Below are positions 26,360 to 35,541 of a stretch of DNA of 64,000 nt, in pieces (within the stretch, counting starts at the first letter, position 1; every line of letters begins with the position of its first letter). The stretch comes from Maricaulis sp034670125 (GTDB lineage Bacteria; Pseudomonadota; Alphaproteobacteria; Caulobacterales; Maricaulaceae), in contig NZ_JAXMOC010000003.1 in NCBI RefSeq assembly GCF_034670125.1, positions 62,001 to 126,000 on the forward strand. Direction: 5' to 3'. The notes beneath the pieces were generated by a model. The model saw nothing but the letters and a program-made list of their open reading frames with translations, ran no database searches and had not been told where the DNA came from. The position numbers were made by a program, and so were the translations under genes.

Positions 26360-27214
26360 TCAGTCGTGGCTGTGGGCTGGAATGGGGCGGGTTTCACCGG
26401 CCTCGGTGAAGAAGTCCTCGCCGCTTTCGTCCAGCCAGTCGGGTTGCTGGATGGGGATGTGGATGCCGGTGGCGGCGTCCGCGTTCAGGCGCTGGCGCAC
26501 GGTCTCGCCGCCCCATTGGCCAAGCAGCCAGTAAGGCGGGAAGGCGTGCTGGGTGGTGCGGGCCGCGGAATGGTCGCGGTGGGTGTCGTAGATGGCCGGT
26601 TCGGGCGTGGCGTCGCCCAGATGCATGACGGTCGCCGCGCCATTGAGCGTCACCCGGTGGGCCATGTTCTGGATGCCCGCCCGGCCCGGCCCGCCGGCAT
26701 GGGGGATATGGACCGTCTCGACACGGATGGCGCCGTCGACACCGTCGGCGGCGAGGACAAGCTCCTGCGGGCTGGCAATGAAGGGCAGCGCCTGGATGCG
26801 CGCCTCGAAGGCCGGGTCCCAGCCCTCCGCTGCCTGCATGTCGAGCCGCGCCTGCCAGGGTCCGACGAGGATCACATCGGGATGGGCGGCGAGATAGGCA
26901 TTGACGGCCGTCGCGTCGAAATGATCGCCATGGACATGGCTGACAAAGACCGCATCGATGCCGTCATAGGGCGGTGTCCCGGCCATGATCGCGGCGCGCA
27001 CCTCTGGCGAGACCAGCGGATAGCCGTAGGAGACGCTGAACAGCGGATCGAACAGGATGCGGGTCTCGCCGGCGGACACCAGGATGGCTTCATTGGCGAG
27101 GAAATGCGCGGTGGCGGGGTCGTCCTCGGACGGATGGGCCAGCGCGGCGGGGGCTGTCGCGAGGGCGAGAGCCAGCGTGGCGGCCACCCCTTGATGAAGG
27201 TGTGGGATGTTCAT
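26360..27214 (-). CDS. exported metallo-beta-lactamase-fold hydrolase in the thiamine operon
   Basis: A 284-residue protein with a signal peptide (cleavage near AALAHP). The zinc site motif is H93-x-H95-x-D97-H98 (SHVHGDHFD), with later ligand candidates in VMHLGD and HIPIQQPDW; the pattern is of the UlaG/phosphonate-type branch. It overlaps the upstream gene by four bases (ATGA) and precedes thiC by 13, so it is translated from the riboswitch-controlled mRNA. A role in scavenging thiamine compounds or precursors outside the cytoplasm is an inference from context only. Confidence 0.8.
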   Translation of the reverse strand: MNIPHLHQGVAATLALALATAPAALAHPSEDDPATAHFLANEAILVSAGETRILFDPLFSVSYGYPLVSPEVRAAIMAGTPPYDGIDAVFVSHVHGDHFDATAVNAYLAAHPDVILVGPWQARLDMQAAEGWDPAFEARIQALPFIASPQELVLAADGVDGAIRVETVHIPHAGGPGRAGIQNMAHRVTLNGAATVMHLGDATPEPAIYDTHRDHSAARTTQHAFPPYWLLGQWGGETVRQRLNADAATGIHIPIQQPDWLDESGEDFFTEAGETRPIPAHSHD

Positions 27215-27576
27215 TCAATAAACCCCAGTTCGCGTTGCAGCTTCTTGGTCAGTCCGGACGCGACGATGCGGTGGCTTTCGGCGAGATAATCGCGCAGGGC
27301 GTCGTCATCGAGGGTGCGCTCGTCATGGCGTTGCAGCCACATCATGCCGCGCGAGGCGAGATAGGGGGCGGGGCGCACGCCGGGCTCGTCCTTGTACATC
27401 TCGAAGGTCATCGCCGAGCACTTGAAACTGGCGGCGAAGCTGTCGCTGTCCTTGTTCCAGCCGCCGACGGCGAAGACCTTGCCGCCGACCTTCCACACCT
27501 CGGCACCGCCCCATTGCACCACATGGGTGGTGTGAGGCAGCGATCCGCAATGGGCATTGAAGGTTTCGGTGTCCAT
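27211..27576 (-). CDS. MmcQ/YjbR family protein in the thiamine operon
   Basis: A 121-residue protein of the MmcQ/YjbR (CyaY-like fold) family, recognised from the VVQWGGAEVWKVGGKVFAVGGW segment, FKCSAMTFEMYKDEPGVRPAPYLASRGMMWL and the C-terminal LRDYLAESHRIVASGLTKKLQREL. Members are small and poorly understood; some have been called DNA-binding. The start at 27576 is chosen because GGAG lies about six bases upstream, at the tail of the TPP riboswitch. Longer starts would translate the riboswitch. Confidence 0.82.
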   Translation of the reverse strand: MDTETFNAHCGSLPHTTHVVQWGGAEVWKVGGKVFAVGGWNKDSDSFAASFKCSAMTFEMYKDEPGVRPAPYLASRGMMWLQRHDERTLDDDALRDYLAESHRIVASGLTKKLQRELGFIE

Positions 27577-27582
27577 TCCCCG

Positions 27583-27668
27583 CTCCATCCCGACGCCGGC
27601 ATGACCCGGATCCGGTCCTAAGGGTGATGTCTCAGCCCGACGCAAAACCCGCGCAAGGCACCCCTTGG
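27583..27668 (-). promoter_or_regulatory. TPP riboswitch (THI element)
   Basis: Reading the minus strand, the conserved blocks appear in order: AAGGGGTGCC, then GGGCTGAGA, TCACCC, GACCGGATCCGGGTCAT, and GCCGGCGTCGGGATGGAG. These match the TPP aptamer cores (GGCUGAGA, ACCC, CUGAUC-like helix, CCGGCG). The last helix includes the GGAG used by the downstream MmcQ/YjbR gene, so thiamine pyrophosphate binding probably blocks translation of the mRNA. Confidence 0.92.
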
Positions 27669-27797
27669 AACTCAAGTGGCCAGACTGGACCCGGGTCGCT
27701 GATTTGGCAAGCGGAGCGGATCAGCCTGGCACTGTTCAGAGCCGGTTCAGGCGGTCACGGTCACAGTCCCCGCCCTGTTGCCGCGGAGACCTTTATC

Positions 27798-28328
27798 ATG
27801 TTGCCCCTCGCCCTGTTCATGCTGAGCCTGATGACGCCCGACAGCGACAAGGCGACGCTCGATGGTCCCCGCTCCGGCCTGTATGCGGAAATCGCCGAAG
27901 ACGGGCGCTCGACCTGTCTCGAGGGAAGCGGCAACCAGATCCGCCTGCTCATCGCCCCGAATGGCGAACCGCCGCATCTGCGCTCGTCGAATGTCGGCGA
28001 ACTGGAATTCCGGATCGAGGGCGAGGGCGACAGCTTCGTGCTGAGCGCAACTGCCGACCGCTGGCAGTTCGGCGGCGGCCGGCAACACACGGTCGGCATG
28101 GACATTGGCGGGGTGACCAGCGGCTTCCTGATCGGGCAGCTGACACTTGAGCTGGCACCGTCCGCGACGGCGCCGGACCATCCGGACGCCACCGAGGCCC
28201 TGACCCTGATCGCGGCCCGCTACAATCCGGTCCAGCGCGGTTCCGGGCGCGCCATGCAGGTGTTCGTCGACAATGGCGCCACGCCGGACGGGCGACCGCT
28301 CCGCCCCTTTGTCCGGTGCGGAAGCTGA
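27798..28328 (+). CDS. exported hypothetical protein
   Basis: A 176-residue protein from the ATG at 27798, preceded by GGAGAC. The first 17 residues are hydrophobic (MLPLALFMLSLMT), a short signal peptide. The remainder looks like a small beta protein with two cysteines (STCLEGSG and a C-terminal VRCGS) that may form a disulfide linking the two ends. The family is not recognised. It is divergent from the TPP riboswitch operon and convergent with the serine hydrolase. Confidence 0.55.
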   Translation: MLPLALFMLSLMTPDSDKATLDGPRSGLYAEIAEDGRSTCLEGSGNQIRLLIAPNGEPPHLRSSNVGELEFRIEGEGDSFVLSATADRWQFGGGRQHTVGMDIGGVTSGFLIGQLTLELAPSATAPDHPDATEALTLIAARYNPVQRGSGRAMQVFVDNGATPDGRPLRPFVRCGS

Positions 28329-28345
28329 CGCCGGGCGCGCCGGGC

Positions 28346-29863
28346 TCAGCGGCGCCGGTAGACGCGCCCGTCCCAGACCAGTTGTACAATCTCACCCGCA
28401 TCATCGCGCTCGAAACGCAAGGCGTGCAGCTCATCAAAGGGTGATGTCTGCAGGCCGAAAAGGTCGCGCGTGGCCGGGACCAGGCCGGAACTCAAGTCGC
28501 CCCAGCTGAGGATCAGCGCCGGGCCGACCGGCGCGATCTCGATATCGAGGTAGGGCTCGCCCGTGCTCCAGCTGCCTGCATATGCCGACAGGGTTTCCGC
28601 GTCCGGTGCCCAGCTCCAGCCGCCCCAATCGGCGGCGGCCATGGCGGTGTTGCGCTGCTCCATCCGATAGTCGAGATAGCGCTGGATGCGCTGCGGGTAC
28701 TGCTCGATCCGGATCTGCCGCATCCGCTCGGCGGTCTCGTGTTCGGTCAGGAACTGGAAATACATGTTGATGGTGCGGCTGGTCAGCCAGCCGGTCATGT
28801 TGTCGGAATTGGAGAAGGCGGCGATGCCCACGCCGAGGTCCGGGGAAAAGGCCATCTGCGTCCGGATCCCGGTATAGCCGCCGCCATGGACGTAGAAATC
28901 GTGGCCCTCGAAGTCGCAGACATTCCAGCCCAGCGTGTAGTGCGTACACGGGAGCTCGGCGGCGTTGCGGCGATCCTGCTGATGGGTTTCGACATAGCCG
29001 GTCTGGGCCGCGCTCACCATCTGCGCCGTAATGCCGGATCCCTCCGGTCCCTCGCCGCGCAATTGCAGCTGCAGCCACACGGCCATGTCATCGACCGATG
29101 TGACGAGACCGCCCGCCGACTGCATCATGCCGTCGCTCTTGGGCCGGATCTCGAACCAGCCGGCGTCCTCGCCCAGCCAGTGATGGCCCCAGGACAGCTC
29201 ATTGATCGGGAAATCGGACGTCCGCGCCGAGGTTCGCTCCATCGCCAGCGGGTCCAGGATGTGGACATCGAGCCAGTCCTGCCACGACCGTCCGGTCACG
29301 CTCTCGAGTATGGCGCCGTAGATGTTGTAGCCCAGATTGTCGTACTGGAAGCCCGGTTCGCGGGCGACGGCATGGGCCTCGATCAGGCGCGGGTAATCGG
29401 CCGGGTCGACATAGCCTATATAGGCCTCCAGCATGGTGATGATATCGACCTCGATCGGCACCTGGTGGGTGATCAGGTCCCGCAATGTCCAGTCCGCGGC
29501 GTCCAGACCGTCCGGGAAACGGACTTCCGGCCAGTGATCAGTGATCCGGCTGTCGAGCGACAACACGCCTTCGGCATCGAGACGTGCGGCGAGCAGTCCC
29601 ATATAGGCCTTGGTCTGCGAGGCGATATAAATCGGCGTGTCGGTCGTCATCGGGTCGCCCGAAACGGCCCGGCGCTCGCCCTGGACGCGGCGCATCAGCA
29701 CCTCATCGGCGGTCACCACCACAACGGCGTAGCCCGGACCCAGGTCCGGAAATTCGTCAAGAAAGGCGTCCAGGCTTGCCGCGGCACCCTCGGGTGTCTC
29801 CGCGCCAGCATAGGCTGAAAGGCTGAGCGCGGCAGCGCTGACGAGGCTCAAGGTTCGAAACAT
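28346..29863 (-). CDS. exported serine hydrolase, class C beta-lactamase family
   Basis: A 505-residue protein with a signal peptide (start at 29863). The penicillin-binding fold is shown by S82-x-x-K85 (ASQTK), the YDN motif in GFQYDNLGYNIYG, and HGG in YVHGGGYTG (in place of KTG). Members include beta-lactamases, esterases and D-amino peptidases. A C-terminal 110-residue domain (YAGSWSTGEPYLDIEIAPVG) resembles the lipocalin-like tail of many such serine hydrolases. It is most likely a peptidase or esterase in the periplasm; antibiotic hydrolysis cannot be inferred. Confidence 0.85.
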   Translation of the reverse strand: MFRTLSLVSAAALSLSAYAGAETPEGAAASLDAFLDEFPDLGPGYAVVVVTADEVLMRRVQGERRAVSGDPMTTDTPIYIASQTKAYMGLLAARLDAEGVLSLDSRITDHWPEVRFPDGLDAADWTLRDLITHQVPIEVDIITMLEAYIGYVDPADYPRLIEAHAVAREPGFQYDNLGYNIYGAILESVTGRSWQDWLDVHILDPLAMERTSARTSDFPINELSWGHHWLGEDAGWFEIRPKSDGMMQSAGGLVTSVDDMAVWLQLQLRGEGPEGSGITAQMVSAAQTGYVETHQQDRRNAAELPCTHYTLGWNVCDFEGHDFYVHGGGYTGIRTQMAFSPDLGVGIAAFSNSDNMTGWLTSRTINMYFQFLTEHETAERMRQIRIEQYPQRIQRYLDYRMEQRNTAMAAADWGGWSWAPDAETLSAYAGSWSTGEPYLDIEIAPVGPALILSWGDLSSGLVPATRDLFGLQTSPFDELHALRFERDDAGEIVQLVWDGRVYRRR

Positions 29864-29966
29864 GCATTCTCTCCGGATCGGACCCGACGGACGGGAGGGG
29901 TCGGGGGTGATGTCGGATTGAAGACTAGCCGGTTCGAGCACAGGCGTCTTGAACGCGTGTAACCTG

Positions 29967-30752
29967 TCAGAACGCCAGCAGGGCCCTCAGATGATGGGGC
30001 GTGAGCCCGGTATGGGTGCGCACGGCCCGGGTGAAGTGGGACTGGTCGGCAAATCCCGCCGCCAGTGCAGCATCCGCGAGCGGGGTGCCTCCGACCATGT
30101 CGGCTATGGCCCGGCTGACACGGCAGCGCAGGCGATAGCGGCTTGGTGGCAGGCCGAACCGCTGGCGGAAACTGCGGGACAAGTGGACGCGATGCACGCC
30201 TGCCTGATCGGCCAGACTGGCCAGGTCGGGCTCGTCGGGATCATCCCGCAATTGCTCACGGACACGGTCCAGCCAGCGCAGCGGTAACGGGGCGCGGTCG
30301 GAGCCGCCCGACTTCGCACCCGGCACCGGCTCCAGCGCACAGGCTGCAAGATCGGTGAGGGACATGGCCGAGCCCTCGGACCCGACATCCGGTGCGGTGG
30401 CCAGTCTCAGGATTTCGATCGGCGTGTCCGCCCGGCTTGCGCCCCAGCCCCACTCACCCGGGCCGGGCGAGCCAGCACAGATTGTCGCCGCCGGGTCGAT
30501 GTCCACGGCCAGGACCAGTGCACCACTTACGCCATAGACGTTGGCATGACGGAAACCGGCCGGCTTCACGCCGCGGCTGGACCGCACGACATCATGCTCG
30601 CGGGCGCCTCCCGATTCACGCAACTCGCCGCCAAGCAGCCAGGAAATCTGGTGGCAGTCATGGGCGTGCGGCGTCATGCGCTCACCCGGCCGATACCAGG
30701 TCAGCCGCACATCCAGACCCGCGCCGCGGATCAATCTCGCTTGTGGTCGCAT
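29967..30752 (-). CDS. AraC-family transcriptional regulator
   Basis: A 261-residue protein. The N-terminal cupin-like part includes ERMTPHAHDCHQISWLLGGELRES. The C-terminal 100 residues hold two helix-turn-helix motifs (ASLADQAGVHRVHLSRSFRQRFGLPPSRYRLRCRVSRA and PLADAALAAGFADQSHFTRAVRTHTGLTPHHLR). The start at 30752 follows AGGGGG at four bases. The target and effector are unknown; neighbours on either side are an exported hydrolase and an exported Sel1-like protein. Confidence 0.87.
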   Translation of the reverse strand: MRPQARLIRGAGLDVRLTWYRPGERMTPHAHDCHQISWLLGGELRESGGAREHDVVRSSRGVKPAGFRHANVYGVSGALVLAVDIDPAATICAGSPGPGEWGWGASRADTPIEILRLATAPDVGSEGSAMSLTDLAACALEPVPGAKSGGSDRAPLPLRWLDRVREQLRDDPDEPDLASLADQAGVHRVHLSRSFRQRFGLPPSRYRLRCRVSRAIADMVGGTPLADAALAAGFADQSHFTRAVRTHTGLTPHHLRALLAF

Positions 30753-30840
30753 GTAGCCCCCTCTCCGCATCGATACATCAATGATGCGAGCGGGACGCTG
30801 TTTGGATGATGACGGCCTTGTCAAAGTGTAGGCAACGGCC

Positions 30841-31377
30841 TCAGTTCAGGGCCACATGCCGCGAGTGGCAGGCATCGTACAGTCCCAGAAAGGCCGTCGC
30901 ATCGGCATTGCCACGGCGACTGGCATCAGTGAGATAGGCGCGGGCCCGATACGGGTCGTCAGTTCCGCGACCATCCGACAACATCATGCCGGCCAACAGG
31001 GCCGCAAGATCGCCGTGGTGCTCGTCAGATATCCGGGTCATTGCCAGCTCGGCGCGCGCGGCATTGCCGGGCCAGCGTGCGGTCGCCAGGGTCAGCTGGG
31101 CCAGGGTGCGCGTGTCTCCGGCCTGCATCAGTGCGCCGCCCCAATAAAAGGCCGCGGCCTGGACGGGCACCTGTCGCTGGGCGGCCATCGATCCCAATTG
31201 CTGCTCCATCCCGGAGCCGACCGCCTGCAGATAGCTGTCACGGTGTTGGGCATAGCGCTGGCAATCGGCGGACTGGCCAGCGGATTGGGCCTCGACCCGG
31301 CCGGGGCCGAGGCAAGCGGCGCCGGCCCCCAGTCCCAAAGCAATGGCCCAGGCCAGATATGTGCGAGTTCGGGGCAT
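30841..31377 (-). CDS. exported protein with a Sel1-like repeat
   Basis: A 178-residue protein with a signal peptide (cleavage near RVEAQS). The C-terminal part contains a Sel1-type repeat (LLAGMMLSDGRGTDDPYRARAYLTDASRRGNADATAFLGLY), of the helix-pair kind that binds proteins. Two cysteines (DCQRYAQH and DACHSRH) could be paired. No partner is evident. Initiation is at the ATG behind TGGGAGGG. Confidence 0.6.
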   Translation of the reverse strand: MPRTRTYLAWAIALGLGAGAACLGPGRVEAQSAGQSADCQRYAQHRDSYLQAVGSGMEQQLGSMAAQRQVPVQAAAFYWGGALMQAGDTRTLAQLTLATARWPGNAARAELAMTRISDEHHGDLAALLAGMMLSDGRGTDDPYRARAYLTDASRRGNADATAFLGLYDACHSRHVALN

Positions 31378-31416
31378 TTATCCCTCCCAGATTGAATTCT
31401 GGCAGGACTGTGGCAG

Positions 31417-31432
31417 CCGGGTTTTAACCCGG
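31417..31432. repeat. 16-bp palindrome in an AT-rich divergent promoter region
   Basis: CCGGGTT-TT-AACCCGG is a perfect hairpin, about 40 bases from the Sel1-like gene start and about 115 from the acyltransferase start. The following 31440-31485 stretch is unusually AT-rich, as expected for promoters. It could be an operator or a transcript hairpin. Confidence 0.4.
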
Positions 31433-31546
31433 ACCCAATTATGGAGCTCAATATTTCAACAATTTCAATATATTAACCCTAACGCACCCATTCCCCAGCG
31501 CGGCTTGAAACTTGCATCCTGATCGTCAGAGAGAAGGACACAGCCC

Positions 31547-32674
31547 ATGGGACGCTTCCTGTTTCGCGACGGTCACGGCCATCTGGACGACAAGGCCAAC
31601 AACTTCACGGCGATGCGCATCGCGTTCGCGTTGATCGTCCTGTACGGCCACGCCTTGATGATCCCGCTCGGCCTGCCCTTCACCGGTGCCTGGGCAGTCT
31701 TTGTCGACTTTGTCGTGCAGTGTTCGCTCGATGGTTTCTTCATCCTGTCCGGCTATATGATCACCGCCAGCGCGATGAAATCCCGCCAGCTTGGCCGATA
31801 TGCCAGTGCCCGGGTATTCCGCATCTTTCCGGGCCTGATCGCCACGGTCCTGCTGTTGTGGCTGGTCGTGGGACCGCTGTTCACGACCTTGCCGGCGACC
31901 GAATACTGGGCACAGTCCCAGACTTGGCTCTTTCCACTCAAACTGATCAGCCAGGCGGACCCGATGGCCGGACTGCCGGGCGTGTTCGACGCGTCGCCGA
32001 TGGGTGCGCACATGAATGGGCCGCTGTGGACCATCCGCTATGAATTGATGGCCTATGTCGGGGTTGGGCTGTTGATGCTGGTTGGCCTCTATCGCCAGAA
32101 CGCCCAGGTCCTGCTCTGGACGGCCCTCACCCTCGCTTTTGGCATGGTGGTCGAGACATTCGGCTACAGCGGTATCGGCGAAGAGACGATCGGCACCCTG
32201 GCCCGTTTCGCACCGGCCTTCATGGTCGGCGCGGCCTTCCATGCCGGGCGCAAATTCGTGCGACTGACCCCGGCCTTCGCCGGACTGGCTGTCATCGCGG
32301 CGCTGTTGACCCAGCACCTGCCGATCGGCTGGATGATGGTCGATATTGCGCTGGCCTCGATCTATCTCCTGATCGGCTATGCCCGCATTCCCGGGCAGAC
32401 GGGCGTCCGGGTTCGCAATGTCGAAGACATCTCCTACGGCCTCTACATTCTTCACTGGCCGGTCGGGATGATGGTCTTTGCCCTGTTGCCGGGCCTGAGC
32501 ACGACGGCGCTGGCCCTGATCATGCTGCCGCTGGCCCTGCTGGCCGGCTGGGCCTTGCGTGTCCTGGTCGAGAAGCCAGCCCTGGCCCTGAAATCGCGAC
32601 TGGCTGCGCGCACGGGAAAGCCGGTTGCCCCGGCACCGTCAGGATTGGATCCGGAGCGTGTCGGCGGGGTCTGA
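31547..32674 (+). CDS. acyltransferase 3 family membrane protein
   Basis: A 375-residue integral membrane protein of the acyltransferase 3 (OafA/NodX-like) family. The catalytic-type His is in VLYGHALMIPLG, and the family block FFILSGYMITASAMKSRQLGRYASARVFRIFPG follows. About ten membrane helices span the rest, with SYGLYILHWPVGM near the end as expected. It probably O-acylates a surface polysaccharide or lipid. No polysaccharide gene is adjacent. Confidence 0.87.
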   Translation: MGRFLFRDGHGHLDDKANNFTAMRIAFALIVLYGHALMIPLGLPFTGAWAVFVDFVVQCSLDGFFILSGYMITASAMKSRQLGRYASARVFRIFPGLIATVLLLWLVVGPLFTTLPATEYWAQSQTWLFPLKLISQADPMAGLPGVFDASPMGAHMNGPLWTIRYELMAYVGVGLLMLVGLYRQNAQVLLWTALTLAFGMVVETFGYSGIGEETIGTLARFAPAFMVGAAFHAGRKFVRLTPAFAGLAVIAALLTQHLPIGWMMVDIALASIYLLIGYARIPGQTGVRVRNVEDISYGLYILHWPVGMMVFALLPGLSTTALALIMLPLALLAGWALRVLVEKPALALKSRLAARTGKPVAPAPSGLDPERVGGV

Positions 32675-32694
32675 CCGGCTGAACATTGACCGGC

Positions 32695-33276
32695 TCAGGT
32701 CTGGTCGGTCTTGATGCGGACATCCGCCTCAGGCGACTCGTAGCGCTCGAACGCGTCGAGCAACGCTGTTGCCCGGTCCGACACGATCAGGGCGCCGCGA
32801 TGGTCCGGTGACAGGAAACCCTGGTCGGTCATCTTGTCGAGAAAAGCGACCAGCTCGTCATAATAGCCATTGACGTTCAGCAGACCGACCGGATGCCGGT
32901 GCTGGCCCAGCTGGGCCCAGGTCCAGACCTCGAACATTTCCTCCATCGTACCAATCCCGCCCGGCATGGCGATGAAGGCCTGTGACAGCTTCACCATCTT
33001 GGCCTTGCGGGCATGCATCGAGCGGACGACGTGCAGCTCGGACAGCTCCATATGGGCGATTTCCTTGAGGGCGAGGAATTCCGGGATCACCCCGACCACG
33101 CGGCCCCCGGCGGCCAGGGTCGCATCGGCGATGCGCCCCATCAGCCCCACCTGTCCGCCCCCATAAACCAACTCGATCCCCCGCAGCGCCAGGACTTCGC
33201 CGAGACGGTCGGCGGCGGCAATGAAGGCGGGGTCCCTCCCGGGATTGGAACCGCAATAGACGCAAATGGATTTCAT
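32695..33276 (-). CDS. LOG family nucleotide phosphoribohydrolase
   Basis: A 193-residue protein of the LOG family (cytokinin riboside 5'-monophosphate phosphoribohydrolase). Motifs are YGGGQVGLMGRIADAT and the catalytic PGGIGTMEEMFEVWTWAQLG. It cleaves adenine-type bases from nucleoside 5'-monophosphates; in bacteria the role may be purine turnover. The start at 33276 begins with ICVYCGSNPG, as in the family. It is divergent from the aspartyl protease. Confidence 0.9.
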   Translation of the reverse strand: MKSICVYCGSNPGRDPAFIAAADRLGEVLALRGIELVYGGGQVGLMGRIADATLAAGGRVVGVIPEFLALKEIAHMELSELHVVRSMHARKAKMVKLSQAFIAMPGGIGTMEEMFEVWTWAQLGQHRHPVGLLNVNGYYDELVAFLDKMTDQGFLSPDHRGALIVSDRATALLDAFERYESPEADVRIKTDQT

Positions 33277-33343
33277 GGCAGGTCCGGAATTTGGAAATAC
33301 GGGCCCCTGCCCTATCCTGCAGGACAGATCGCAGGGGGCAGGA

Positions 33344-34459
33344 ATGAAACGGATCGCAATCCTGATAATCGCGCTGCTGGCGCTCGGCAAGCCGCTGGCA
33401 GCCGCTGACACGCTGATCGGTGACCCGGTCGTTCTGCCCACGCAGATGTGTCGCGGCTATTTCTTTGTGCCTGTGACCCTTGAGCTGCGCGAAGGCGAGA
33501 CCGCCGATGAGCGGACGCTCTGGTTCCTCTATGACACCGGGGCCTCGGCCAGCTATGTCGACCCGGACAGCGTCGAACGGGTCTCCGGACAGCGCCTGGA
33601 CTCCGGCGTGCGGGCCCGGTTCGGCGTCTCGACAATCGGCGATCTGAGACTGACCGGGCTGCGGGCCCGCGTCCGTGATCTCGACCACCTCTCCATCGCC
33701 CTTGGCCGCGAGATTGACGGCATCCTGGAATACGACGCCTTCTCGGACGTGTTGCTGACCCTGGACTATGCGCGCAGCGAGATGCGGGTCGTGTCCGGAG
33801 AATTGCCCCGTCCGGATGGCGAGACGGTGTTTTCTTCCAACGGACCGGATTCCCGGCCCTGGTTGCGCGTCCGTTTTCCAAATGGCCACCGGCGGCTTCT
33901 GATCGACAGTGGCGCCGCGCTGAGCCCGATCATCCTGCGAAACATCGGGCGCTATGACACCGTCCGGCCGCCCCGCGCCACCGGGGCCGCGGTCCGGTTC
34001 TCCGAAATCGAACGCCGCTCGTCTGCCCGTTTGAGCGGCAGCCTGTGGATTGGCGGCAATGAGCTGCAACAACCGGTCATCCAGTCGACCCCAGAAACAG
34101 AGATTCTCGGCGGTCAGGCGATGCGCCATTTCAGTTGGACGTTCGACCAGCGGAATGAGCGCGTTCAGGTCCGGCGCAATGATCCGGCGACACCGATCAC
34201 CTTCGATCCGATGGTGACACACGGCATGGTGTTGGTGCCCGAGGGTGACGGCATGCGGGTGGCCGCCGTGCTCGCCAATTCTCCCGCCTTTGATGCAGGC
34301 GTGGAAACCGGCGATTTCATCACCCATTTCAACGGCACGCAGATGCGGACCCGCAGTTGTGAAACCGGCGGCCCGCCGCCGGCGACGCTGCAACTGGACC
34401 TGGTCCGTGACGGGACCAGCCTGCAGCTGATGCTCGATCTCTACGCGCTGGTTGAATGA
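33344..34459 (+). CDS. exported retropepsin-like aspartyl protease with PDZ domain
   Basis: A 371-residue exported protein (signal peptide MKRIAILIIALLALGKPLAA). Two Asp-x-Gly sites are present: D64 in FLYDTGASASY and D188 in LLIDSGAALS, so both half-sites of a pepsin-like dyad occur in one chain. A PDZ domain follows from about residue 290 (VLANSPAFDAGVETGDFITHFNGTQM). GGGGCAGGA supports the ATG. It likely acts in the periplasm. The last 19 bases overlap the end of the convergent threonine aldolase gene. Confidence 0.8.
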   Translation: MKRIAILIIALLALGKPLAAADTLIGDPVVLPTQMCRGYFFVPVTLELREGETADERTLWFLYDTGASASYVDPDSVERVSGQRLDSGVRARFGVSTIGDLRLTGLRARVRDLDHLSIALGREIDGILEYDAFSDVLLTLDYARSEMRVVSGELPRPDGETVFSSNGPDSRPWLRVRFPNGHRRLLIDSGAALSPIILRNIGRYDTVRPPRATGAAVRFSEIERRSSARLSGSLWIGGNELQQPVIQSTPETEILGGQAMRHFSWTFDQRNERVQVRRNDPATPITFDPMVTHGMVLVPEGDGMRVAAVLANSPAFDAGVETGDFITHFNGTQMRTRSCETGGPPPATLQLDLVRDGTSLQLMLDLYALVE

Positions 34460-35541
34460 TCACCCTGCAACACGTCTGACATCACGCGAATGGCCGCGAC
34501 GATCCGGTCCGGGTCGGCATCAAGGGCGCGTTCCCCGATCGCGATCTCGAGGGTCGGAACCGGGTCGGCATCGAAATGCCAGAAGCGATTGCCCAGCCAG
34601 ACGCCCGTTGCCTCGGCCGCCGCGTCCCGCGCGGCCTCTGCCATCGCCACATCACAATCCAGCCGGATGTGCATCATGTTCACCTGTGGTGGGTCAGGCG
34701 TGATGGTGAGGCGCGGACAGGGACCGACGCTGGCAGCGATCCGTCGGGCCCGCTCCACAAAGCGGGGCAGTTTCGGCAAACGGGTGTCCAGCGCATACAG
34801 GGCATCCGGCACCATCGGCCAGGCTGAAACCAACCGCCCGCCCATCCGCGCCAGCCACAGCCGCGCCGCATCGACAAACGCCGTTTCGCCAGCGAGGACT
34901 GCGCCGCCGGACGCCCCCAGATCCTTGTAGAAGGAGACATAGACCGACGCGAAACCGTCACAGATTTCAGGCCATTCCTGACCTGGCCACGCCTCGGGCA
35001 AGGCCCAGATGCGAGCCCCGTCCATATGCAGTGGAATGTTTCGCGATGCCGCCAGCGTCTTGATGGCCGCCAGCTCGTCCAGACCCGGCAGGGCGCCGCC
35101 ATTATGGCGCTGCGGAAGCTCGATGAAGGCACAACCCGCCGCGTCGGGCAGGTCGGCCGGCCGAAGCGTGCGTGGCCACTCGCCCATTGGCAGCGTTTCC
35201 AGCCCGTGCAGATGCGCATGGGCCTCTTCCTCGTGCAGGGCGAGGTGAGATGTCGGGTGCAGGGCCAGGCGATTATCACCGCTGGCCTGGCAATGCAGTC
35301 GCGCCGCCACGCCCTGGGCCATCGTGCCGGTCGGAAACCAGACCGCCGCCGGCTTGCCCAGCAACGCCGCCATCCGGGCCTCCAGCGTGGCGACAGACGG
35401 GCCGGTCAGATACGCCTCGGACCCCAGGCCCTGCTCGCGCATCCAGGCGGCCACCCGCTCCAGCCGGTCGGCCGGACAGGTATGATGGTGAAAGGGAAAG
35501 GTCAGATCGAGATCGCACCGCGACCTCAGCGAGGCAGTCAT
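34441..35541 (-). CDS. threonine aldolase / beta-eliminating lyase (PLP)
   Basis: A 366-residue PLP enzyme of the threonine aldolase fold. The Schiff-base lysine is K206 in YVSFYKDLGASGG, preceded by D174 in LHMDGARIWAL, which holds the pyridine ring. The glycine-rich TGTMAQGVAA supports the phosphate site. It would split threonine or a related hydroxyamino acid to glycine plus an aldehyde; exact specificity is unknown. It overlaps the upstream ArsC-like gene by four bases, implying coupled translation. Confidence 0.87.
   Translation of the reverse strand: MTASLRSRCDLDLTFPFHHHTCPADRLERVAAWMREQGLGSEAYLTGPSVATLEARMAALLGKPAAVWFPTGTMAQGVAARLHCQASGDNRLALHPTSHLALHEEEAHAHLHGLETLPMGEWPRTLRPADLPDAAGCAFIELPQRHNGGALPGLDELAAIKTLAASRNIPLHMDGARIWALPEAWPGQEWPEICDGFASVYVSFYKDLGASGGAVLAGETAFVDAARLWLARMGGRLVSAWPMVPDALYALDTRLPKLPRFVERARRIAASVGPCPRLTITPDPPQVNMMHIRLDCDVAMAEAARDAAAEATGVWLGNRFWHFDADPVPTLEIAIGERALDADPDRIVAAIRVMSDVLQGDHSTSA

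Noticed and set aside
28346..29863. Beta-lactam resistance gene
   Set aside because: The SxxK/YxN/HGG set is shared by many esterases and peptidases; the lipocalin-like tail favours these over a true beta-lactamase.
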